Source: Sphingomonas sp. Leaf20 (GTDB lineage Bacteria > Pseudomonadota > Alphaproteobacteria > Sphingomonadales > Sphingomonadaceae). From it: a stretch of DNA of 64,000 nucleotides. Shown in pieces: positions 1 to 7,414 of the stretch. The first letter of the stretch is position 1. The number at the start of each line of letters is the position of its first letter. The stretch is from assembly GCF_001421535.1 (NCBI RefSeq), contig NZ_LMKN01000009.1:249695-313694 (forward strand), written 5' to 3'. The notes under the pieces were generated by a model, which was not told where the DNA came from, did no database searches, and was given only the letters and a program-made list of their open reading frames with translations. Position numbers and translations under genes: made by a program.

Positions 1-76
1 GCGTGACCTCGACCCAGTCGGACAGCGTCTCGGTACCGATCCGCTTCTGCATCTCGGCGGTGCTGATCGTCGACAC
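1..76 (-). CDS. MaoC-family dehydratase, N-terminal fragment (partial)
   Basis: Only the first 25 codons are inside the window; the gene continues past base 1. I start it at GTG 76-74, because GGAGGGG lies about seven bases upstream on the minus strand. The visible peptide contains IGTETLSDWVEVT, which resembles the start of MaoC/NodN-like hot-dog-fold enoyl-CoA hydratases (typically an IG..xxSDWxxVTQ opening). The active-site Asp/His segment is outside the window, so the family call rests on this short stretch. The gene is divergent from putA and shares a roughly 97-base intergenic region containing the small palindrome GCGCTAAGCGC (101-111). Confidence 0.55.
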   Translation of the reverse strand, partial: MSTISTAEMQKRIGTETLSDWVEVT

Positions 77-173
77 GGCATTCCCCTCCAAGCCTGTTTG
101 GCGCTAAGCGCTGCGACGTCTCTAGGCGTACAGGCTGGCCGACCGCAAGCCTCACCCAACCGGAAGCTGGAAA

Positions 174-3100
174 ATGTCGACTGCCGTAACGTCCAATGCC
201 CGTAACACCATGGCAAAGCTGTATCGGGCGAGCGAACCCGATGTTCTAAAACCGCTGCTGGAGCGTGCCGCGCTCGATTCGGATTCGCGCGAGCGGGTGA
301 TGGGTCATGCGCTCGGGCTGCTCGCCGATTTGCGCGCGGCGCAGAGCAAGGGGTGGGTGAACCAGTTCCTCCAGGAGTATCGGCTGAATTCGTCCGAAGG
401 CGTCGCGTTGCTGAGCCTTGCCGAGGCGTTCCTGCGCGTGCCCGATCCCGAGACCGCGGACCTACTGATCGCGGACAAGCTGGGCGATGCCGACTGGCGT
501 GCGCATGCGGGCAAGTCGAATTCGAAGCTCGTCAATTCGGCGACCTGGGGGCTGGTGGTCGGCCGCGTGCTGGTCGGCGAGGGTGCGACCGGGCCGCTGC
601 GCCGGCTGATCAGCCGCGCGGGCGAGCCGTTCGTGCGGCAGGCGGTGGGTGCCGCGATGAAGATGATGGGCGAGATCTTCGTGATGGGCCGGACCATCGA
701 CGAGGCGATGAAGCGGATGCGGCGGCCCGAGAACAAGGGATTTACCGCGAGCTTCGACATGCTCGGCGAGGCGGCGCGGACGCATGCCGATGCGCAGCGC
801 TATTTCCAGGCCTATGTGGGCGCGGTCGACGCGGTCGGGCGCGATCCCGCGGCGGGGCATTCGATCTCGGTCAAGCTGTCGGCGCTCCACCCGCGCTACG
901 AGGTCGCGCGGTGGAGCGAGTGCGTACCCGCGCTGACCGAGATGCTCGAGGCGCTGGCGGTGCAGGCGGCGTCGAAGGGCATTGCGCTGACCGTCGATGC
1001 GGAGGAATCCGAGCGGCTCGAGATGAGCCTCGACATCATCGGCACGGTCGCCGGGCTGCCGTCGCTCAAGGGCTGGGACGGGTTCGGCATGGCGGTGCAG
1101 GCGTACGGCAAGCGCGCGCGGCCGGTGATCGCATGGGCGAACGGGCTCGACCGGATCATGAACGTGCGGCTGGTCAAGGGCGCGTACTGGGACAGCGAGA
1201 TCAAGCGGACGCAGGTCGAGGGGCTGGCGGACTATCCGCTGTTCACGCGCAAGGCGGCGACCGACGTGTCGTATCTGGCGGTTGCCAAGGACATGCTGGC
1301 GGCGGAGAATATCCGGCCGGCGTTCGCGAGCCACAATGCGCTGACCGTCGCGACGATCATGGAATGGGCGGGCAACAGCCGCGATTTCGAGTTCCAGCGG
1401 CTGCACGGCATGGGCGACGGGCTGTACGAGCGGCTGGTGCAGGAGAATGGCTATCACTGCCGCGTCTATGCGCCGGTCGGTGGGCACCGCGACCTGCTGG
1501 CGTATCTCGTCCGGCGTCTGCTGGAGAATGGGGCGAATTCGAGCTTTGTGCACCAGCTGGCGGACGAGCGGCTGACCGAGGGGGAGATCCTCGCGGATCC
1601 GGTGGCGAAAATCGCGGCGGTTGGGGGCAAGCGGCATCCGAGCATTCCGCTGCCGGTCGACCTGTTCGGGGCGGACGGGCACCGGAATTCGGCGGGGCTC
1701 GATTTGAGTGACGTGGATACGCTGGCGGCGACCGTGAAGGTCGTGAATGCGCCATTGCCACAGGGCGCGTTCCCCCGCGAAGGCGGGGGCCCAGACTCGG
1801 CGCAGGGCGCCGACCGCGCTGCCGCGCGTGAGCCGGAGGGGCTGGACCCCCGCCTTCGCGGGGGAACGGTGAGTGATGCGATCACCCGCGCGCATGCGGC
1901 GTTTCCGGGCTGGTCGCGGTCGCCGGTCGAGGAGCGGGCGGCGTGTCTCGACCGGCTGGCCGACCTGCTCGAAAAGCATCGCGACGAGCTGATGGCGATC
2001 TGTGTGCAGGAGGCGTTCAAGACGATCCCCGACGCGATCGGCGAGGTGCGCGAGGCGGTCGATTTCTGCCGCTATTATGCGCAGCAGGCGCGCGCGAAGC
2101 TGCAGCCGATCGAGCTGCCGGGGCCGACGGGCGAGCGCAACATGCTGCATATCGAGGGGCGCGGCGTCTGGGCGACGATCGCGCCGTGGAACTTCCCGCT
2201 GGCGATCTTCCTGGGGCAGACGGTGGCGGCGCTCGTCACGGGCAATGCGGTGGCGGCCAAGCCCGCGCCGCAGACGCCGCGGATCGCCGCGCGCGCGGTC
2301 GAACTCGCGCATGAGGCGGGCGTGCCGGCGGACGTGCTGATCCTCGTCACGGGCGGACCCGAGGTCGGCGCGGCGCTGACCGCGGACGCGCGCATCCAGG
2401 GCGTCGCGTTCACCGGATCGACCGCGACGTCGCGCAAGATCGCACGCGCGCTGCTCGAGGACGACAGCCGGCCGATCGTTCCGCTGATCGCGGAGACGGG
2501 CGGGATCAACGCGATGATCGTCGATTCGACCGCGCTGCCTGAGCAGGTTGTGGCGGACGTGATCGCCTCGTCGTTCCGTTCGGCGGGGCAGCGCTGCTCG
2601 GCGCTGCGGCTGCTGCTGGTGCAGGAGGATATCGCGGACGGCGTGATCGAGATGCTGTCGGGCGCGATGGATACGCTGAGGATCGGCCGTGCGGGCGATC
2701 CGGCGACCGATGTCGGGCCGGTGATCGACCAGGCCGCCTATGACCGGCTGATGGCGTATCGCGCGCGCGTGGCGGCGAAGACCGTCAAGACGCTCGACGT
2801 GCCCGCGGACGGTCTATTCGTGCCGCCGACTTTGGTACGGATCGGTGCGGTCGAGGATCTGAACGAGGAGTGGTTCGGGCCGATCCTCCACGTCGCGACG
2901 TGGGAGGCGGGCAAGCTGAGCGAGACGATCGCGCGGGTCAACGCCAAGGGCTACGGGCTGACGATGGGGCTGCACAGCCGGATCGCGCGTGCGTCCGAGG
3001 TGATCGAGGCCGAGGCGGCGGTGGGCAACCTGTACATCAACCGGTCGATGATCGGCGCGGTGGTCGGATCGCAGCCGTTCGGCGGCGAGGGGCTGTCGGG

Positions 3101-3227
3101 GACCGGGCCCAAGGCGGGCGGGCCGCGCTATCTCTACCGGTTCTGTGCGGAGCGGGCGGTGTCGGTGGATACAACGTCGGCTGGGGGGAATGCGACGTTG
3201 CTGTCGCTGGATGAGGGCGGGATCTGA
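174..3227 (+). CDS. putA: Bifunctional proline dehydrogenase / L-glutamate-gamma-semialdehyde dehydrogenase PutA
   Basis: Oxidises proline to glutamate in two steps, with an FAD-dependent proline dehydrogenase and an NAD-dependent aldehyde dehydrogenase on one 1017-residue chain. The PRODH barrel is marked by RLVKGAYWDSEIKR and FASHNALT in the first half. The P5CDH half has IAPWNFPLAIFLGQ, a GSTATSRK cofactor loop, LIAETGG and the nucleophile Cys808 in SAGQRCSALR. It is shorter than E. coli PutA (about 1320 residues) and shows no N-terminal ribbon-helix-helix domain, so it is probably an enzyme without repressor function. The odd feature is about 33 residues near 532-565, between the two halves, encoded by a palindromic repeat (1769-1867). 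It is read in frame without a stop. I see no frameshift. Confidence 0.95.
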   Translation: MSTAVTSNARNTMAKLYRASEPDVLKPLLERAALDSDSRERVMGHALGLLADLRAAQSKGWVNQFLQEYRLNSSEGVALLSLAEAFLRVPDPETADLLIADKLGDADWRAHAGKSNSKLVNSATWGLVVGRVLVGEGATGPLRRLISRAGEPFVRQAVGAAMKMMGEIFVMGRTIDEAMKRMRRPENKGFTASFDMLGEAARTHADAQRYFQAYVGAVDAVGRDPAAGHSISVKLSALHPRYEVARWSECVPALTEMLEALAVQAASKGIALTVDAEESERLEMSLDIIGTVAGLPSLKGWDGFGMAVQAYGKRARPVIAWANGLDRIMNVRLVKGAYWDSEIKRTQVEGLADYPLFTRKAATDVSYLAVAKDMLAAENIRPAFASHNALTVATIMEWAGNSRDFEFQRLHGMGDGLYERLVQENGYHCRVYAPVGGHRDLLAYLVRRLLENGANSSFVHQLADERLTEGEILADPVAKIAAVGGKRHPSIPLPVDLFGADGHRNSAGLDLSDVDTLAATVKVVNAPLPQGAFPREGGGPDSAQGADRAAAREPEGLDPRLRGGTVSDAITRAHAAFPGWSRSPVEERAACLDRLADLLEKHRDELMAICVQEAFKTIPDAIGEVREAVDFCRYYAQQARAKLQPIELPGPTGERNMLHIEGRGVWATIAPWNFPLAIFLGQTVAALVTGNAVAAKPAPQTPRIAARAVELAHEAGVPADVLILVTGGPEVGAALTADARIQGVAFTGSTATSRKIARALLEDDSRPIVPLIAETGGINAMIVDSTALPEQVVADVIASSFRSAGQRCSALRLLLVQEDIADGVIEMLSGAMDTLRIGRAGDPATDVGPVIDQAAYDRLMAYRARVAAKTVKTLDVPADGLFVPPTLVRIGAVEDLNEEWFGPILHVATWEAGKLSETIARVNAKGYGLTMGLHSRIARASEVIEAEAAVGNLYINRSMIGAVVGSQPFGGEGLSGTGPKAGGPRYLYRFCAERAVSVDTTSAGGNATLLSLDEGGI
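1769..1867. repeat. Palindromic repeat element inserted in frame within putA
   Basis: Two 26-base arms, 1769-1794 and 1842-1867, are inverted copies of each other with one mismatch. Each arm contains its own smaller hairpin, CCCCCGC-GAAG-GCGGGGG. The arms enclose 47 bases. The whole 99-base unit is a multiple of three and lies at the junction between the PRODH and aldehyde dehydrogenase domains. Similar CCCGCG..GCGGG palindromes are common intergenic repeats in proteobacteria, and a relative sits just after this gene (3261-3355). In-frame insertion into a protein recalls the Rickettsia palindromic elements; that parallel is inference. Confidence 0.85.
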
Positions 3228-3260
3228 GCTGATCCCGTTCGTTTGCAATTACACCCGCCT

Positions 3261-3355
3261 CGTCATCCCCGCGCAGGCGGGGATCTATATTGGCTGGCCG
3301 GGAGGGGTATCGCGACCCGTTGGGTCTATGGATCCCCGCTTCCGCAGGGATGACG
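3261..3355. repeat. Intergenic palindromic repeat between putA and mscS
   Basis: Arms 3261-3285 (starting CGTCATCCCCGCG) and 3331-3355 are imperfect inverted copies, about 21 of 25 matching, separated by 45 bases. Each arm is also a short hairpin. It lies between the convergent ends of putA and mscS, where such repeats often act as transcription terminators or mRNA 3'-end stabilisers. It has the same architecture as the element inside putA, but the arm sequence differs. There is no T-run on either side, so a terminator role is only likely, not shown. Confidence 0.75.
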
Positions 3356-3379
3356 GAGGGGGGGCTATGAGACGCTTTA

Positions 3380-4558
3380 TCAGCCCCTTGTCGCCTCGGC
3401 TTCGCGCGGTGTCGGCATCTCGGGGTACGGCATCACCATCGACCCGTCGGGCGCGGCCATCATGTTAACCTGCGTCGGGAACGCGATCTCGATCTTCTCG
3501 TCGTTGAAGCGCTTCAGGATGGCGATGCCGACCGCGGTGCGGCCGTCGTAGAAGCTCGCATAATCGGGGCCCTTGCTGTCGAACTGGACCTCGAAATCGA
3601 GGCTCGACGCGCCGAAGCCGGTAAAGCCTGCGCGCGTGAAGATCTTGTCGTTGGCCTCGACGATCTCCTTCAGCATCGCGGGGATGCGCGAGCAGACCTC
3701 GGGCGGGGTCGAATAGGTGACGCCGATCAGGAACTTCGCGCGGCGGTGGTTGCGCTGCGTGTTGTTGAGGATCTCCTTGTTGAGGAGGTTCTTGTTCGAG
3801 ATGACGCGCTCCTCGCCGTCGATGCCGCGGATGCGCGTCGATTTCAGCCCGATCGCCTCGACGCTGCCCGAGGCGGTGTCGTAGCTGATCGAATCGCCGC
3901 GGCGGAACGGGCGGTCGAAGATGATCGCGAGCGCGGCGAACAGGTCGGCGAAGATCCCCTGCGCGGCCAGACCGATCGCGATGCCGCCCACGCCGAGGCC
4001 CGCGACGAGGCCGGTGACGTTGACGCCGAGATTGTCGAGCACCACCACGAGCGCGACCGCGAACACGACGAACGTGACGAGCAGGCGGATCAGCCCCATC
4101 GCCGACAGCAGCGCCTCGCCCGAATAATGTTCGGACTGCGTGCGGTGCTCGATCGCGCCAAGGATGATCTCGCGCACCCAGACCGCCGCCTGGAAGACCG
4201 CGGCGACGGTGAAGAGGAAGTTGACCGTGGTCGCGACCTGGCCGGGAGCGGCGGAATAGCCGTCGACCAGCTTTGCGGCGAGCATGACGATGAAGAAGTT
4301 GCTGGTCCGCGCGATCGCCTTGCCGACGACGATCCCCCAGCCGTTGAGCGCGCGGGGCCGTTCGCACAGGCTGCTGCCGAAGCGCCGGGCGGTGTGGAGC
4401 GCGAGGACGATTAGCGCCCCCGCGCCGAACGCGATCAGGATCTGCAGCCAATAGGCCTGGATCCAGGCAATGCTCGCGGCAACGAATTCCTGCGCTTGGT
4501 TGCCGACATCGCCGGCGTTGAAGATCGGGGCTTTGGCAACGCTGTTGGTCGTGGACAT
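3380..4558 (-). CDS. mscS: Small-conductance mechanosensitive channel, MscS family
   Basis: A 392-residue membrane channel that opens under membrane tension and releases solutes during hypo-osmotic shock. Hydrophobic segments are visible near residues 36-56, 83-103, 113-133 and 157-178. The pore-lining helix and signature follow, with VAGLGVGGIAIGLAAQ then FADLFAALAIIFDRPFRRGD, leading into the beta domain (VEAIGLKSTRIRG..ISNKNLL) typical of MscS. The frame is open further upstream, but that stretch overlaps the topoisomerase gene; ATG 4558 starts just 11 bases after the topoisomerase stop. The two genes are therefore probably co-transcribed. The ribosome-binding site is weak (GAG before the start), which fits translational coupling. 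Confidence 0.92.
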   Translation of the reverse strand: MSTTNSVAKAPIFNAGDVGNQAQEFVAASIAWIQAYWLQILIAFGAGALIVLALHTARRFGSSLCERPRALNGWGIVVGKAIARTSNFFIVMLAAKLVDGYSAAPGQVATTVNFLFTVAAVFQAAVWVREIILGAIEHRTQSEHYSGEALLSAMGLIRLLVTFVVFAVALVVVLDNLGVNVTGLVAGLGVGGIAIGLAAQGIFADLFAALAIIFDRPFRRGDSISYDTASGSVEAIGLKSTRIRGIDGEERVISNKNLLNKEILNNTQRNHRRAKFLIGVTYSTPPEVCSRIPAMLKEIVEANDKIFTRAGFTGFGASSLDFEVQFDSKGPDYASFYDGRTAVGIAILKRFNDEKIEIAFPTQVNMMAAPDGSMVMPYPEMPTPREAEATRG

Positions 4559-4569
4559 CGGGATACTCG

Positions 4570-5577
4570 TCAGGCCGCAATGGCGATGGTTGCGGGCGTT
4601 CCGGCTTCGAGGAACGCGATCAGGCCGCATTCCTCCCGGCTGAGATAGCGCTTGGCGCGTGGAAGGCGGAGCGCCTTGCGAAACGCCGACTGCCCCTGTT
4701 TGACCAGGGCAATCAGCGAGGGGTGGACATAGCTCTTGCGCGCGATCGCGTGCGTGTTGCCGAGCCGTGCGACGACGGGCTCGAGCATCGCCTTCAGGCT
4801 GAGGTCGCGCTCGGCGGACGCGAGCGCCTCGAACGCGGCGACGCTCGCGGCCCAGGTCCGGAAGTGCTTGGCGCTGAAATCGGTACCGGTGGCGTCGCGG
4901 ATATAACAGTTGACGTCGGTCGAGGTGACGGGGTGCGCCACGCCCGCGTCGTCGAGCCACGCAAACAGATGCTGCTCGTCGAGATCCTGACATTTCTTGA
5001 CGAAGCTGCTGAGCGAGCGATCGGTGATCCGGAGCGTCCGCAGCTTGCCCGCCTTGCCCTTGTACTGAAGTTTGAGCGTCGCGCCTTTGACCTCGCCGTG
5101 GCGCTTGCGCAGCGTCGTCGCGCCGAAACTCTCGTTCGCTTCGGCATAGGCTTCGTTGCCGACGCGGATATGCCCGCCGTCGAGGAGGCGGATGACCGCG
5201 GCGACCGCGCGCTCGCGGGTCAGCGAGCGTTTCCGCAGATCGGCCTCGACGGTCTTCCTGAGCTTGGGGAGCGCATGGCCGAAATCAGCGCAGCGCTCGT
5301 ATTTCGCCGCGTCCTGCGCCTCGCGGAAGCCGGGGTGATAGCGATATTGCTTCCGGCCCTTCTCGTCCCAGCCGACCGCCTGGATATGGCCGTTCGGCTT
5401 GGGGCAGAACCAGGCGTCGCCATACGCGGGGGGCAGGCCGACCGCGTTCAGCCGGTCGATCTCGTCGCGATCGGTGATGCGCTCGCCCTTCGCAGTCCAA
5501 TAGCCCCAGCCATGCCGCATCTTCCTGCGCGTGATGCCGGGCTTCGAGTCATCGGAATACACGATTCGGGTCGGCAC
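4570..5577 (-). CDS. DNA topoisomerase IB (poxvirus/bacterial type)
   Basis: A 335-residue enzyme that relaxes supercoiled DNA through a 3'-phosphotyrosine intermediate, without ATP. The order of motifs is typical: HGWGYWTAKGERI at the N terminus, VRLLDGGHIRVGNEAYA, the Lys loop LQYKGKAGK, the Arg in FSAKHFRTW, and the nucleophile Tyr283 in RKSYVHP. I choose GTG 5577 because GGGAG lies six bases upstream and the protein then begins PTRIVYSDD. An overlapping ATG two bases away opens only a ten-codon frame. It is the first gene of a pair with mscS. Its promoter region is shared with the divergent PfpI gene and contains a palindromic GTTCCGGAAC (see 5620-5669). Confidence 0.93.
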   Translation of the reverse strand: MPTRIVYSDDSKPGITRRKMRHGWGYWTAKGERITDRDEIDRLNAVGLPPAYGDAWFCPKPNGHIQAVGWDEKGRKQYRYHPGFREAQDAAKYERCADFGHALPKLRKTVEADLRKRSLTRERAVAAVIRLLDGGHIRVGNEAYAEANESFGATTLRKRHGEVKGATLKLQYKGKAGKLRTLRITDRSLSSFVKKCQDLDEQHLFAWLDDAGVAHPVTSTDVNCYIRDATGTDFSAKHFRTWAASVAAFEALASAERDLSLKAMLEPVVARLGNTHAIARKSYVHPSLIALVKQGQSAFRKALRLPRAKRYLSREECGLIAFLEAGTPATIAIAA

Positions 5578-5619
5578 GCATTTCTCCCGGGGGCGGAGGA
5601 ATATCCGACCGCCTTTCGA

Positions 5620-5669
5620 AATGTTCGGGAGGGCGCATCGTTCCGGAACGACGCGGGCGGCGCGGTGTT
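5620..5669. promoter_or_regulatory. Back-to-back EcfG-like (general stress) promoters between topoisomerase IB and PfpI
   Basis: The perfect 12-base palindrome CGTTCCGGAACG (5639-5650) provides a GGAAC -35-like box in both directions. On the plus strand GGAAC (5645-5649) is followed after 16 bases by TGTT (5666-5669), 44 bases before the PfpI start. On the minus strand GGAAC (5644-5640) is followed after 16 bases by CATT (5623-5620), 43 bases before the topoisomerase GTG. The alphaproteobacterial EcfG consensus is GGAAC-N16/17-CGTT, so both -10 boxes are one base off. The palindrome is seen directly; sigma-factor use is inferred. Confidence 0.5.
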
Positions 5670-5712
5670 GAGGGGACACCGAATTCATCCTGCATTTCAT
5701 TGGAGACGTCAG

Positions 5713-6276
5713 ATGGCCGACCTGTCCCAGGCACGCGTATTGATCCTCGCAACCGATGGTTTCGAGACGGTCGAATTGTTCGAACCCAGAAAGGCGCTCG
5801 AGGCGGTGGGCGCGAAGGTAACGCTCGCGTCGATCAAGACCGATCCGATCCAGGGCATGAAGGGCGATATCAACAAGGCGGAGACCGCCACGCCCGACCT
5901 GACGCTCGATGAGGTCGATACCGACGATTATGATGCGCTGATCCTGCCGGGCGGCGTCGCCAATCCCGACGTGATGCGGCTCGAGGAACGCGCGATCGAG
6001 ATCGTCACCGAGTTCATGGAGGACGGCAAGATCGTCGCGGCGATCTGCCACGCACCGTGGCTGCTCGCGGAGGCCGACGTGATCGATGGCCGCCGCCTGA
6101 CGAGCTACCCCTCGATCCGCACCGATCTCGAGAATGCTGGTGCCGAGGTCGTCGACGAGGAGGTCGTGGTCGACGACAATCTGATCACGAGCCGCAAGCC
6201 CGACGACATTCCCGCGTTCAACAAGGCGATCATCGCGGCGCTGGAGGAAGAACTCGCGGACGAGCCGGTCGACTGA
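5713..6276 (+). CDS. DJ-1/PfpI-family protein (YhbO/YajL-like protease or deglycase fold)
   Basis: A 187-residue single-domain protein of the class I glutamine amidotransferase-like DJ-1/PfpI superfamily. Visible landmarks are VLILATDGFE near the N terminus, DALILPGGVANPD, and the nucleophile elbow AAICHAPW with Cys112, followed by GRRLTSYPSIRTDLENAGA, typical of PfpI type I members. Relatives are reported as stress-induced protein or DNA deglycases or small proteases; which activity applies here cannot be read from sequence. The ATG has GGAG seven bases upstream. It stands alone, divergent from topoisomerase IB, behind a possible general-stress promoter. Confidence 0.92.
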   Translation: MADLSQARVLILATDGFETVELFEPRKALEAVGAKVTLASIKTDPIQGMKGDINKAETATPDLTLDEVDTDDYDALILPGGVANPDVMRLEERAIEIVTEFMEDGKIVAAICHAPWLLAEADVIDGRRLTSYPSIRTDLENAGAEVVDEEVVVDDNLITSRKPDDIPAFNKAIIAALEEELADEPVD

Positions 6277-6316
6277 TCTGGCCGGGGTCGGGGAGGGCCG
6301 CGCCGTCGCGTCGGCG

Positions 6317-7414
6317 TCAGGCGATGCTCTCCCCGAGCCGTTCCCGTCGCCAGGACGGAAGCCGGTTGATCCAGCGCTGCGCGGGGCGCTCGACGCCGTG
6401 ATAGAGCATGATCGACGCGCCGAGGACCAGCGCGAGGAATACCGCCATGATCGGCGGCGCGACATGGGCGGGGTCGCCGACAAACGCCATCCTGTAGGCC
6501 TTCCATAACAGGGAATGGCTGAGATAGGTGGCGAAGCTGATCTCGCCGAGATAGTGGACGACGCGCCAGCCGAGCGGGTTTGCCGGGTGATTGGCCGTCA
6601 ACGCGATTGCGAACAGCAGTCCGGCAAGCGCGGTCGGGATGATCGCGATCTCGCCCAGCAGTCCTGTCCCGAACGATACGAATGCGGCCGCGCTGACGAC
6701 AAGGGCGACGGCCAGCGCGGGCGTGCGTTTGTCGCGAAACCGCAACCACAGCGCACCAAGCGCCGCGCCGGCCGCGAACTGCGTCAGGCAGCGGACCATG
6801 CCGAAATACGGGATGCCGTCACCCAGCTCGTGGGCCTGCCGCGAGAGCATGACATAGGCGAGGATCGTGAAGCTGCCCGCGATCGCCATCAGCAGGACGA
6901 TCGTCGGTGTCCGCTTCAGGTCGATCGCGAGCGGTAGCAGCGGGAAGGCGAGATAGGCGGCCATCTCGCACGAGATCGACCAGGCCGGGTCGTTCCACTG
7001 CAGCGCCGCAACGCCGAACGCCTCGCGCGCGACGGGCCAACATTGCAGGAGCAGTGCGTGGAGCGGCAGCATGTCCAGCGGAAATTGCGGATCGGCGGGG
7101 CGACCGGTGACCGACAGTCCGAGCACGATGACCAGCGCGAAGCCGAGCAGGACGAGATGCAGCGGCCAGATCCGCGCGACGCGGCGGAGCAGAAACGACG
7201 GGATGCTCGCCCATCGCTGTGTCCCGATCCGGTCGGCATAGCTGAGCCAGATGACGAAGCCCGAAAGCAGGAAGAAGAAGTCGACCGAGAAATAGCCCTT
7301 GGCGAGCACGCGCAGCACCGCGTCGGGGACCCCCAGCGAAAAGCGCAGATGGTAGAGCACCACGAACCACGCGGCCAACCCGCGCGCACCGGTCAACGCC
7401 CGCAGCTCGGTCAT
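6317..7414 (-). CDS. Acyltransferase 3 (OafA/ExoZ-type) membrane protein
   Basis: A 365-residue integral membrane protein with about ten hydrophobic helices. The N terminus MTELRALTGARGLAAWFVVLYHL is close to the LRALAxxxVxxxH opening of the family. FSVDFFFLLSGFVIWLSY and FLLRRVARIWPLH follow, both family signatures. Such enzymes O-acylate extracellular or surface polysaccharides using cytoplasmic acyl donors. The ATG overlaps the stop of the upstream O-ligase gene (TCAT at 7411-7414), so the two are translationally coupled, and a role in decorating the same polysaccharide or glycoconjugate is likely. The substrate is unknown. Confidence 0.9.
   Translation of the reverse strand: MTELRALTGARGLAAWFVVLYHLRFSLGVPDAVLRVLAKGYFSVDFFFLLSGFVIWLSYADRIGTQRWASIPSFLLRRVARIWPLHLVLLGFALVIVLGLSVTGRPADPQFPLDMLPLHALLLQCWPVAREAFGVAALQWNDPAWSISCEMAAYLAFPLLPLAIDLKRTPTIVLLMAIAGSFTILAYVMLSRQAHELGDGIPYFGMVRCLTQFAAGAALGALWLRFRDKRTPALAVALVVSAAAFVSFGTGLLGEIAIIPTALAGLLFAIALTANHPANPLGWRVVHYLGEISFATYLSHSLLWKAYRMAFVGDPAHVAPPIMAVFLALVLGASIMLYHGVERPAQRWINRLPSWRRERLGESIA

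Noticed and set aside
1769..1867. putA as a broken or frameshifted gene at the repeat
   Set aside because: The frame is continuous through the element, and both enzyme domains with their catalytic residues are complete on either side.
462..2312. 616-codon open frame antisense to putA, and equally long antisense frames under GH15, treZ, treY and secA (up to about 930 codons)
   Set aside because: High GC makes stops rare in the frame complementary to a real gene. The encoded sequences are Arg/His/Asp-rich without domains or start signals, while the opposite strand encodes well-known enzymes.
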